Positions 33,632 to 42,301 of a DNA stretch of 64,000 nucleotides are shown here, piece after piece; positions within the stretch are counted from its first letter, which is position 1; every line of letters starts with the position of its first letter. The position numbers and the translations under genes are program-made. The stretch covers positions 1 to 64,000 of the forward strand of contig DISW01000017.1 in assembly GCA_002422605.1 (NCBI GenBank), in the 5' to 3' direction. The notes beneath the pieces are model-generated. The model ran no database searches. It worked only from the letters and a program-made list of their open reading frames with translations, and had not been told where the DNA came from. The stretch comes from Bacteriovoracaceae bacterium UBA6200. Lineage in GTDB: Bacteria; Bdellovibrionota; Bacteriovoracia; Bacteriovoracales; Bacteriovoracaceae.

Positions 33632-35148
33632 ACCATAAAATACATAACCTAGGTATTGGAGAAGTTTATATTGCTAACAAGGGTACAGTTATTACAACTA
33701 TTCTTGGGTCTTGCGTATCTGTTTGCTTATTTTCTGAAGCTTCAGCAGTTGGCGGTATTATACATTTTGCCATTCCGGACCGGAGCCATGCTCAGAACAG
33801 TTTGAGAAATGAACTAAATTTTGGAGATTTAGCAATTAGATATTTGTATGAAAATATAATGCAAATCAAGGGTATTAAACATCGTGATCTTAAAGCTAAA
33901 ATTGTGGGGGGAGCTACTGTTATAGATAACTTTGAAGCGAATTTTAATATTGGAGAGTTAAATATTGAAGTCGCCCGTAAAATTCTTGCTGAGTTAAAGA
34001 TTCCTATCATTGGTGAGCATGTGGGAGGCAGCGCTGGAAGAAAGATTTACTTTTATTCTGATTCCGGCCGTTTAAGAGTTTCTCATATTGAAACCAAAAC
34101 AGCTTTGAATCTTGCCGGGTTTAATTTGAAGAAAAAAATTCGAGTTCTAGTTGTTGATGACTCAAAAACAATTAAAGAAATTTTAAGGAAAATTCTTACT
34201 GGCCCGGATCTGGAAGTGATAGCTACGGCAAGTGATGCTTTTGAAGCCGAGAAGCTCATTAAAGAGCTTAAACCAGACGTCATTACGCTAGACATTCATA
34301 TGCCAGGGATGGATGGCGTTAGTTTTCTGGAAAGATTTTTACCTTTGTTTCCTATACCCACTGTCATGATTTCTTCAATTAATATGAATGAAAGCGGTCT
34401 CGTACTCAGAGCTCTCGAATTGGGAGCAGTTGATTATATACAAAAGCCCACATTGGCAGAAATAAAGACTCAAGCAGAACATATTAGAGAAAAAGTATTA
34501 ACAGCATCTTCTATTAAAGTGATCACTCGAAAAGCACAATCCCACCCAAGTTTGAAAATTATGAACAAATTAATTAATAAAACCAGCAAAATTGTTGTCC
34601 TTGGTGCTTCAACTGGTGGTACTGAAGCGCTGAAAGAAGTACTTTTAAGGCTTCCTGCAAATATTCCTCCTGTTCTAATAGTTCAGCATATCCCTCCAGT
34701 TTTCTCTGAAGCTTTTGCCAAGCGCTTAAATGAATTATGTCCGTTTGAAGTCATCGAAGGGAAAGATGGCGATGAAATTCTTCCAGGAAGAGTCATCGTT
34801 GCTCCTGGTGGAAAACATATGGAGATAGTAATAGAAAAAGATATAAAGAAAGTTAAAATTTATGTTGGAGAAAGAGTGAATCGGCACATCCCATCAGTTG
34901 ATGTTTTATTTAACTCGGCAGCTAAGGAATTAAGAGCGGATGCCTTAGGTGTTATACTTACCGGAATGGGAAATGATGGTGCGCGCGGACTTTTGAAAAT
35001 GAAGCAAACGGGTGCTTTTACGATCGGGCAAGATGAAAAATCCTCAGTAGTATTTGGAATGCCCAAAGCAGCTCAGGAGATTAATGCAGTTTCAAAAGTA
35101 GTTTCTTTAGAAAATATTGCTGATGAAATTGTTAGAAATCTCGAATAA
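33583..35148 (+). CDS. cheB: CheD-REC-CheB fusion: receptor deamidase/methylesterase
   Basis: 521-residue three-domain protein. The CheD domain (about 20-165) keeps its catalytic trio at family spacing: Thr38, Cys44 (LGSCVSV) and His61 (GGIIHFAIP). The receiver domain (about 175-295) has the DD pair in VVDDSK, phospho-Asp in ITLDIHMPG, and KP at its end. The CheB methylesterase domain (about 325-521) has Ser in GASTGGTEA, His in VQHIPP and Asp in MGNDGA. It would both deamidate and demethylate receptors. ATG 33583 overlaps cheR by 49 bases without a clear ribosome site. CTG 33628, after AAAGGA, would remove 15 residues and still keep CheD intact. Confidence 0.92.
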   Translation: MEISLSIYLCKRKSLLNHKIHNLGIGEVYIANKGTVITTILGSCVSVCLFSEASAVGGIIHFAIPDRSHAQNSLRNELNFGDLAIRYLYENIMQIKGIKHRDLKAKIVGGATVIDNFEANFNIGELNIEVARKILAELKIPIIGEHVGGSAGRKIYFYSDSGRLRVSHIETKTALNLAGFNLKKKIRVLVVDDSKTIKEILRKILTGPDLEVIATASDAFEAEKLIKELKPDVITLDIHMPGMDGVSFLERFLPLFPIPTVMISSINMNESGLVLRALELGAVDYIQKPTLAEIKTQAEHIREKVLTASSIKVITRKAQSHPSLKIMNKLINKTSKIVVLGASTGGTEALKEVLLRLPANIPPVLIVQHIPPVFSEAFAKRLNELCPFEVIEGKDGDEILPGRVIVAPGGKHMEIVIEKDIKKVKIYVGERVNRHIPSVDVLFNSAAKELRADALGVILTGMGNDGARGLLKMKQTGAFTIGQDEKSSVVFGMPKAAQEINAVSKVVSLENIADEIVRNLE

Positions 35149-35190
35149 TCCAGAGTAAGTTTATTCCTGTCTTTGATACATAGGAAGCAA

Positions 35191-36333
35191 ATGAAAAAAA
35201 AAATTATTCTTGTAGCCTCTCTTATTACCACTACATTATCAGCGGAAACCTTAAAGGGTTGGGATCTCACTCCTTACGGATGGATTAAAGCCGCTGCGAT
35301 AGCTTCTTCGGAAAGTCTTGCAAGTTTCAATAATCAAAATCAAACAGCACCAACTCAAGCAGCACCTGATATAAATAATTTAAGTTCTGCTTCTCGCTTA
35401 TCTTTCCAAACCCAGCAAAGCAGAATTGGTGTCTTATTAAAAAAGAATCAAGATATAACGGGGCGATTTGAAATAGATTTTTTTGACACTGCCAAATCTT
35501 CTCCTACGACCCAGATGAATCCACGTCTTAGAATCGCTTCTATTGCTTATAATAAGGATAATTATAAAATTATCCTTGGCCAGGACTGGGATCTTTTCTC
35601 ACCGGTAAATGGATTCACGGCTTCCCATGTGGGAATGTATTTTATGGCAGGAAACTCCGGATTTGTGAGACAACAAATTCAAGTTCTAAGAGATTCGGGA
35701 AATTGGGAGTGGGGTGGAGCTTTAGGCATGGCCGGGAGTAACCCTGGAATAGCAGAAACTGATCTTGAAGCCACAAAGTCCCCAAGTTATGCTGTACGAG
35801 GTAGCTACAAATTACAAGCTGGTAGGATTGGTCTTTCTGGAATTTACAGTACTTTAAAATACACCGCAGTTAATAATCAACGACATGATGCCTATGGGCT
35901 CAATACCTTCTATGAACAAGGATTCCAGGATTTCTCAATAAAGAGCGAACTCTACTTCGGACAGAATTTAAGTAACATTGGAGCTCTGACTCTGGGAAAA
36001 GGTACTGCTACCTCAGACGTTAAAGAATTTGGTGGTATGTTATCCTTCTTAAAAAAGCTTGATCCCCAAAATGGTTGGTATGCCGGCATTGGATTCTCAC
36101 AAATCGTAGATCCTTCAGAATTGGAAGCTTTAAGTTTTAACGCTTCCAGAGCTGTAATTAATCCGGGAGTTAAAAGAAACTTTCTTTTGAGATTTGGTTG
36201 GGAATATAAGTTAAACGAGGATGTGGTCTGGTTCAATGAAGTAACAAGGTTTGAAACTGCTTACAAAATGACCGACAGTGATCAAGTTAACACTGCTGGA
36301 AGCTTGGAGACGGGATTACAATTGAACTTCTAA
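35191..36333 (+). CDS. Outer-membrane porin (DcaP-like)
   Basis: 380 residues with a signal peptide (~1-21, ending Leu-Ser-Ala-Glu). The rest is a strand-rich barrel ending in Phe (GLQLNF). YGWIKAAAIAS near the N-terminus and IILGQDWDLFSPV resemble DcaP-type porins. Solute unknown. AGGAAG lies four bases before ATG 35191, so this start is preferred to 35173. It lies close behind the chemotaxis pair, but whether they share a transcript is unclear. Confidence 0.75.
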   Translation: MKKKIILVASLITTTLSAETLKGWDLTPYGWIKAAAIASSESLASFNNQNQTAPTQAAPDINNLSSASRLSFQTQQSRIGVLLKKNQDITGRFEIDFFDTAKSSPTTQMNPRLRIASIAYNKDNYKIILGQDWDLFSPVNGFTASHVGMYFMAGNSGFVRQQIQVLRDSGNWEWGGALGMAGSNPGIAETDLEATKSPSYAVRGSYKLQAGRIGLSGIYSTLKYTAVNNQRHDAYGLNTFYEQGFQDFSIKSELYFGQNLSNIGALTLGKGTATSDVKEFGGMLSFLKKLDPQNGWYAGIGFSQIVDPSELEALSFNASRAVINPGVKRNFLLRFGWEYKLNEDVVWFNEVTRFETAYKMTDSDQVNTAGSLETGLQLNF

Positions 36334-36348
36334 TTAGGATTAATTTTT

Positions 36349-36373
36349 AAAATGCCCTCCGAAGAGGGCATTT
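36349..36373. terminator. Bidirectional terminator between the porin gene and valS
   Basis: An AAATGCCCTC arm pairs with GAGGGCATTT (36364-36373). On the minus strand the loop is the stable TTCG tetraloop closed by C-G. AT flanks give T-rich ends in both directions. Confidence 0.85.
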
Positions 36374-36376
36374 AGT

Positions 36377-39043
36377 TTACATAAAACTTTCTAAGATCTG
36401 GTTCAAGGATTGCAATTTCTCCTGGAACATTCTGGCCTTCTCTTTAACCTCAGTCCTTACTTCTTCAGGAGCATTGTTCATAAAGTTTTGGTTATTCAGC
36501 TTTCCTTCAACTTTTTTATACTCATTCTGTGTCTTCTCCATATCTTTTTTAATGCGATTCACTTGTTCAGTGATGTCGATTAATCCTTCTAATGGAATAA
36601 AGATTTCAGTATGAGTTGTGGCAAGAGATGCTGATTTCCTAGGGCGTTCCTGAGATTTGTTTCTGATTGTTCCCGATTTAACGTTCGCTAAATCCTTTAA
36701 AAAGTGGCGAGACTCATAAATAAATTTTGCCAGCTTTTTGTCATCGGTGAAGAGTTTAACATCGATTTCATCTTTGGGTTTCATGTTAACTGAAGAGCGG
36801 ATATTTCTCACGCCGGTTGTGACATCGATAAATTTGTTCATCATTTCCTGAACATCAGTATTTTCCAATGATGAATCGAATTCCACATACTCCTGGCCAA
36901 TCAGCAGGTTATTTTTATCTTTTTCAAGGTGAGACCAGATTTCTTCCGTGATAAAAGGTACGATTGGATGAAGCAGGTTAACAATTTTTCTGAAACAATA
37001 CTTCAGCATAGTAGCCCTGATAATCTTGGCCTTCTCGTCTTCCCCATAAAGAATATTTTTTGAAAGTTCGATATACCAAGAGCAAAACTTGTCATAAACA
37101 AATGAATAAATCGCGGCACTGGCATCATCGAAGCGATAAACTTCCAGTGATTCGTTCATAGTTTTTGCGACTGTATTAAGCTCAGCTAAAATCCATTTAT
37201 CATGTAAATGCCATTCAGATTTCACTGGCAGTTCGTCTTGTGCCTTATCCAGGTAAGGATAAATAAAGCGAAAAGCATTCCAGAGTTTATTTACAAAGTT
37301 ACGGTAGCCTTCAATTCTTTCAGGATCCAGATTTAGGTCCCGGTTATAACCAGAACCCGCGGCAAGAGTAAATCTCATCGCATCAGCGCCATACTGAGAA
37401 ACCATATCGAGAGGATCAATTCCGTTTCCTAATGACTTACTCATCTTGCGACCTTGCTTATCGCGTACAATGGCGTGGATATAGGTGTCTTTGAAAGGGG
37501 CCTTTCCTGTTACTTTCATTCCCATCATCATCATCCGGGCAACCCAGAAGAAGATAATATCAAAACCCGTAACCAGGGTAGTATTTGGATAGAACTTCTC
37601 AAAACCCTTCTCATTCATAGCTTCAGGATCAGGCCAGCCTAAAGTTGAGAGTGGCCATAGACCAGATGAGAACCAGGTATCGAGAACGTCTGGATCCTGG
37701 AAAATATCAGTGTCACGGCATTCAATGCATTCAGATGGAGTTTCTTCACTGGCCCACTGATGATTGCAGTGGCGGCAGTAATAAACAGGAATCTGATGGC
37801 CCCACCAAAGTTGGCGTGAAATACACCAGTCTTTTGGATTTCGGAGCCAGGCAAAATAAGTATTTTCCCATCCCTTAGGGAAAAAAGTCATGTCACCATT
37901 TTCTACAGCTTCAACTGCCACTCGGGACATTTCAGTTGTATTCAAGAACCACTGCTTAGATACCATTGGTTCAACGATTTCATCAGAACGCTCGCCATGT
38001 CCCACTGGGTGCACGTGATCTTTCTTATCTATCAGGGCATCAAGTTCTGTTAAAACTCTTTCAACTTCTGCTCTGGCATCTTTCGCTTTAAGTCCTTCAA
38101 TCTCCGGGGCATTCTTGTTGAAAGTACCATCTTTATTGAGGATATTGATAATCGGAAGACCATTGCGTTTACCGATTTCAAAGTCATTAAAGTCATGTCC
38201 AGGAGTTACTTTTAAACATCCGGTGCCTTTTTCAATATCAACGTGCTCATCACCAATAATCGGAACTTCACGGTTACAGATCGGAACAATCGCCGTCATT
38301 CCGATGAGTTCTTTAAAGCGCTCATCTTCCGGATTTACGGCAACAGCTGTATCAGCAAAGATCGTCTCCGGTCTGGTAGTCGCGATGATGAGTTCAATAT
38401 TCGGATCTTCTTTTACTTTATATCTTAGGTGATAGAAGTGACCTTTGACTTCCTTGTGCTCAACTTCGGCATCAGAAATCGCCGATTGCAAGACCGGATC
38501 CCAGTTAACGATATAGTCCGATTGATAAATGAGGCCTTCGTTATACATCATAACGAAAAATTTCTTCACCGCTTTATTAGGGATGTCATCTAAAGTGAAG
38601 GTTGAGTAGTCCCAGTCACAGGAAACACCCATCTTTTGCTGTTGGTTTACGATTTCTGAACCGTATTTTTCTTTCCACTCCCAGATACGTTTGGTGAACT
38701 CTTCACGACCCAAATCATGACGATTCTTTTTTTCTTCTTTCCAGATAAGTTTTTCAACAACGGCCTGAGTGGAGATACCGGCATGGTCAGTTCCTGGAAT
38801 CCAGAGAGTTTCATATCCCTTCATGCGCTTAAAGCGAACAAGAGCGTCTTGAGTTGTGGCATCGAGGGCGTGACCCATGTGAAGCTTACCTGTCACGTTG
38901 GGAGGGGGCATAAGAATAGTGAAGCTTTCTTTTTGCTTTCCGGCTTTCGGTTTGAAAGAAGCTGTTTCCATCCACTTGGCATACCACTTATCTTCGGCAG
39001 CTTTGGGGTCAAATGTTTTTGGAAGATTATTTTCGATTTCCAT
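36377..39043 (-). CDS. valS: Valine--tRNA ligase
   Basis: 888-residue class I aminoacyl-tRNA synthetase. The HIGH motif is His55-Met-Gly-His58 after PPPNVTGKL, and KMSKS is present as GRKMSKSLGNG. The editing domain lies between them (TTRPETIFADTAVAV). The C-terminal coiled coil typical of ValRS is present (~820-888). It starts in a one-base TAATG overlap with hisS. Confidence 0.98.
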   Translation of the reverse strand: MEIENNLPKTFDPKAAEDKWYAKWMETASFKPKAGKQKESFTILMPPPNVTGKLHMGHALDATTQDALVRFKRMKGYETLWIPGTDHAGISTQAVVEKLIWKEEKKNRHDLGREEFTKRIWEWKEKYGSEIVNQQQKMGVSCDWDYSTFTLDDIPNKAVKKFFVMMYNEGLIYQSDYIVNWDPVLQSAISDAEVEHKEVKGHFYHLRYKVKEDPNIELIIATTRPETIFADTAVAVNPEDERFKELIGMTAIVPICNREVPIIGDEHVDIEKGTGCLKVTPGHDFNDFEIGKRNGLPIINILNKDGTFNKNAPEIEGLKAKDARAEVERVLTELDALIDKKDHVHPVGHGERSDEIVEPMVSKQWFLNTTEMSRVAVEAVENGDMTFFPKGWENTYFAWLRNPKDWCISRQLWWGHQIPVYYCRHCNHQWASEETPSECIECRDTDIFQDPDVLDTWFSSGLWPLSTLGWPDPEAMNEKGFEKFYPNTTLVTGFDIIFFWVARMMMMGMKVTGKAPFKDTYIHAIVRDKQGRKMSKSLGNGIDPLDMVSQYGADAMRFTLAAGSGYNRDLNLDPERIEGYRNFVNKLWNAFRFIYPYLDKAQDELPVKSEWHLHDKWILAELNTVAKTMNESLEVYRFDDASAAIYSFVYDKFCSWYIELSKNILYGEDEKAKIIRATMLKYCFRKIVNLLHPIVPFITEEIWSHLEKDKNNLLIGQEYVEFDSSLENTDVQEMMNKFIDVTTGVRNIRSSVNMKPKDEIDVKLFTDDKKLAKFIYESRHFLKDLANVKSGTIRNKSQERPRKSASLATTHTEIFIPLEGLIDITEQVNRIKKDMEKTQNEYKKVEGKLNNQNFMNNAPEEVRTEVKEKARMFQEKLQSLNQILESFM

Positions 39044-40326
39044 TATTTTGTTCCTTCTAAGATTTCATCAAAAGTAATTGTGATTTCGGTTCTGGCCTTA
39101 ACATCTCTTTTCTTTATTTCATTTTCTGAAACAAAGACAATGTAAGTAACATCCTTCTTATCTGAGTAGTTAAAGACTTTTTTATGTTTTGCTTCACCTA
39201 AGTAGAGTTCTACTTTTTGATTTCTCTCTCTTAGCTTTTGTGCGAGCTTCATTGCCGTTCCTTCACTGGCAGCGTCCACATAGGCAACAATGAAGTCCAA
39301 ATCAGGTCTCGAAAAGTCTGGCATAAGATTATGACTGGTTAAAAAATCAGTAAGTGGGACTTCCCCTAAACCAATGCCTACACCCTCTAGAGCTGGTTCG
39401 TTAAAAATTTGTAAAAGATTGGCATAAGATCCGCCTCCTGCAATGGCCCGTCGGTTATCCGGATGCTTGTCAAAAATTTCAAAAACAACACCCGTGTAAT
39501 AATCGAGTCCTCGTACAATCGAAGGCTCAAATTTTACATATTCTGAAAGACCCTGCTTTTCAATCTTATCGAAGAAGCCATAGAGGGGGGTCATCATCTC
39601 TTCAAGAAGCACATACTTAGTGGCAAAGGCTTTAACCTCATCAATCGTTTTTAGATTCACAAAGTCTTCAAAAACCCGTGCTTTATTTTCATCAGCAGTT
39701 AAGGCCTTAACTTCAGCACTGAACTTCTCGGCCGGCATTTTATTTTTTGCATCAACTAACTTATAAAGTTTTTTGGTGGCCACAGGATCAAGTCCGATAA
39801 GTTCACCAAAGACCAGATCAACAAAACGTCTGTCGTTGACCATAACTTCGAAATGCTCGGATGAAGCTCCAAAACTTTTTAAGAGAGTAACCGCAAGTTG
39901 AATGATTTCAACTTCGCCGTGCTGGCCGCCTCCAAAGATGTCGGCATTGTATTGCCAAAACTCACGAAGTCTTCCTTTTTGAGGTTTCTCGTAGCGCATG
40001 AGATTGGGAATTGCATACCAACGAAGAGGTTTTGCAACTTCACGGTGAATTTGCGCCACCATCCGCGCCACAGTTGGAGTCATCTCCGGCCTGATGGCCA
40101 CTTTTCTATCACCACGATCTGTGAATGAATAAATCTGATCATTGATAAGTTCTTCACCAGACTTTGCAAGATAGAGATCAACTTCTTCCAGAAGTGGACC
40201 ATCATATGGTTCATAAGCAAAGCGCTCTGAAACTTCTGCCATTTTTTGGAAGATATAATTTCTTAGTCGCATCTCTTTAGGAAAAAAATCCCGGGTTCCG
40301 CGATAGGGGAGTTTAGTGAGTGCCAT
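39043..40326 (-). CDS. hisS: Histidine--tRNA ligase
   Basis: 427-residue class II aminoacyl-tRNA synthetase. Motif 1 follows the YRGTRDFFP N-terminus. Motif 2 is LRWYAIPNLMRYEKPQKGRLREFWQ. The histidine-specific segments are LDYYTG and AGGGSY. The C-terminal anticodon-binding domain covers about 325-420. It is first of a two-gene operon with valS. Confidence 0.97.
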   Translation of the reverse strand: MALTKLPYRGTRDFFPKEMRLRNYIFQKMAEVSERFAYEPYDGPLLEEVDLYLAKSGEELINDQIYSFTDRGDRKVAIRPEMTPTVARMVAQIHREVAKPLRWYAIPNLMRYEKPQKGRLREFWQYNADIFGGGQHGEVEIIQLAVTLLKSFGASSEHFEVMVNDRRFVDLVFGELIGLDPVATKKLYKLVDAKNKMPAEKFSAEVKALTADENKARVFEDFVNLKTIDEVKAFATKYVLLEEMMTPLYGFFDKIEKQGLSEYVKFEPSIVRGLDYYTGVVFEIFDKHPDNRRAIAGGGSYANLLQIFNEPALEGVGIGLGEVPLTDFLTSHNLMPDFSRPDLDFIVAYVDAASEGTAMKLAQKLRERNQKVELYLGEAKHKKVFNYSDKKDVTYIVFVSENEIKKRDVKARTEITITFDEILEGTK

Positions 40327-40392
40327 ACGTGTCCTTTTGTCTGCAGCTTTGCGAGTGACAGTATACTCTTTTTGACTCGATGACTTATAGTG

Positions 40393-41253
40393 TTATGGTG
40401 CCTTCTCTTCTAACTCTTTGGACAGTTCTTCGGAGATCGGACTTAAGTCATCAGGCCCTAAGTTTTGAAGCTGTTCCTGAGCTTCCGTTTTGGCCTGCTC
40501 TGACTGCTCTTTTAATGACAGAGGAATATCGTCTTGCTGCATGCGCTTAATTTCTTCAGGATGTAGCTCGAGGAGCTTTCCAGGTATATTAAAGATGGTC
40601 ACTTTTGTCCCAGTCTCGGCACTTGAAGCGTATCTTTTAAAGAGAAGTGAGCGTTCATTTAGGCGTTTTAGAATGATCCACGAGACATCCTTGGCCAGCT
40701 GATTGAACTCCGTTGTATCCAGGCTATCCATCTTATCGATCCAGGGAAGGAGATAATTCAAATAGCGTGAAAAACGTATCGCCTGAGACTTCTTGGCATC
40801 CGGAAATTTAGCGGGATTGAAACTTTGAGTGGTAAGGAGTCCCAGAGACTTCCGGTAATTTAATTCGGCCAGTATTGAGCGCCAGATCCATTGAGAGAAA
40901 GGGGTCAGATACTTTTGTTTTTCTTTAAAGCTCGATTCCAACCGTTCCAAAAGGAAGGTTGTCACATCGAAGCTTCTCACCTTGATAAATTTATGTTCAA
41001 GAACATTTTTTATAACTTCTGATTTCATCAGCATAAAAATGTGCTCTTTGCCTAAAAAGCCAAGATTTTCATCGAGATCTTTACAGATACCAATTAATTT
41101 AATTTTTTCTGCTGATGTCTTGGTACTGAGTTTTAAAGACTCAAAAAGGTGATTGAATTCCAGGGGTACTCTATCATTAACTGTCTTGAAGTCTTTATCG
41201 AAGCTCCAGGCCTGTGTAGAGAAAATAAGCAGCAAAATAATTTTATAAATCAA
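40393..41253 (-). CDS. Secreted protein of unknown function (cluster member 3)
   Basis: 286 residues with a signal peptide (~1-18, ending AWS-FD). The mature protein is helical and basic in the middle, then turns acidic (Glu/Gln-rich C-terminal ~45 residues). No family recognised. It overlaps the preceding gene by 11 bases, so it is coupled to the two upstream secreted proteins and lies just before hisS. Confidence 0.65.
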   Translation of the reverse strand: MIYKIILLLIFSTQAWSFDKDFKTVNDRVPLEFNHLFESLKLSTKTSAEKIKLIGICKDLDENLGFLGKEHIFMLMKSEVIKNVLEHKFIKVRSFDVTTFLLERLESSFKEKQKYLTPFSQWIWRSILAELNYRKSLGLLTTQSFNPAKFPDAKKSQAIRFSRYLNYLLPWIDKMDSLDTTEFNQLAKDVSWIILKRLNERSLLFKRYASSAETGTKVTIFNIPGKLLELHPEEIKRMQQDDIPLSLKEQSEQAKTEAQEQLQNLGPDDLSPISEELSKELEEKAP

Positions 41254-42301
41254 TTTGCAACTCCTCTCTGGTTGGCACAGCTTTTAAGATATCTTCGCCG
41301 AGATTAGAGGTCCCTTCCAGAACAAAAAATTCGCCTCTCATTGGAATAAGAACCCGGCCATCCATTTCTATTAACTGAGTGACATGTTTTAAATTCGACT
41401 TCGCCTGGATTTTTTTAGTCTTAATATCAAGTTTAACGACATCACTAACTTTATAGTTTAGTTCCTTGTCCCAGTTGAAAGTCTTGATGAAATAGAGAGA
41501 ATCAGGTCGGCATATAATATTTCCTGTATCCTGTTCGATCGAACTATAAAGGGAGGTAAGACCTGCCGAACCTACGGTATCTTGAAATTTAATATACTGA
41601 ATACTGCTGCCTCTATTAACTCCATCATAGGGAAATTCACCTACTGCAAGGTAGTCAGGACCGGAACACAATTCTAGTTTCGTAGCAGATTGAGAACTTT
41701 TATAGACGATTTTATTCTGTTTCGTGGAGAGTTTATAGGCTACCAGGGCCGAGTATCCGCTTTCATTTATATCATTGTAATAAATCATATCAGCGCCCAG
41801 CATTTCTATATCGGGCACAAAAAATGGATTAGATTTTTTACTTAGTTTAATCTCATATCTTTTTTGAGTGACGAGATTTTGAATGTGAATGATTTTATCC
41901 ATAGGATCAAAATAAGTGATCCATTCATCTCCCAGATGAAGACGGGCATTTCTTCCCTCTCCAACCAATCTCGGTACACTATTGCCATAATCCACCACGA
42001 AAATCCTATGTTTCTTTAATAGATTCATTACCGTATGAGGATTAGGAATCGATTCTATGGCCAGACGATTTTTATGACGGGATCCTGTAACGATAAATTC
42101 ATTCTGTTGTCCCTCATTCAAAAAATCCATACTCCGGAAGTTGCTGGCAAAGCCGAGAACCCCTGGCTTCTTTTTCAGGTAGGCATATCGTCCATCCATA
42201 CTGATAAATCTCAGCATGTCAGAAGGGTGCTTCGTAAGAAAGTGGGGTAGTTCTTGAGCATTTGCACTAATGGCAAATAATAAAATGCTAATCCAGAGCA
42301 T
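41243..42301 (-). CDS. Secreted beta-propeller-like protein of unknown function (cluster member 2)
   Basis: 352 residues with a signal peptide (~1-15, ANA-QE). The pattern of short strands separated by Asp/Gly turns (for example HLGDEWITYFDPMDKI and EMLGADMIYYNDINE) suggests a beta-propeller or WD-like fold. That is inferred by eye only. It overlaps both neighbours by 11-14 bases. Confidence 0.65.
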   Translation of the reverse strand: MLWISILLFAISANAQELPHFLTKHPSDMLRFISMDGRYAYLKKKPGVLGFASNFRSMDFLNEGQQNEFIVTGSRHKNRLAIESIPNPHTVMNLLKKHRIFVVDYGNSVPRLVGEGRNARLHLGDEWITYFDPMDKIIHIQNLVTQKRYEIKLSKKSNPFFVPDIEMLGADMIYYNDINESGYSALVAYKLSTKQNKIVYKSSQSATKLELCSGPDYLAVGEFPYDGVNRGSSIQYIKFQDTVGSAGLTSLYSSIEQDTGNIICRPDSLYFIKTFNWDKELNYKVSDVVKLDIKTKKIQAKSNLKHVTQLIEMDGRVLIPMRGEFFVLEGTSNLGEDILKAVPTREELQIDL

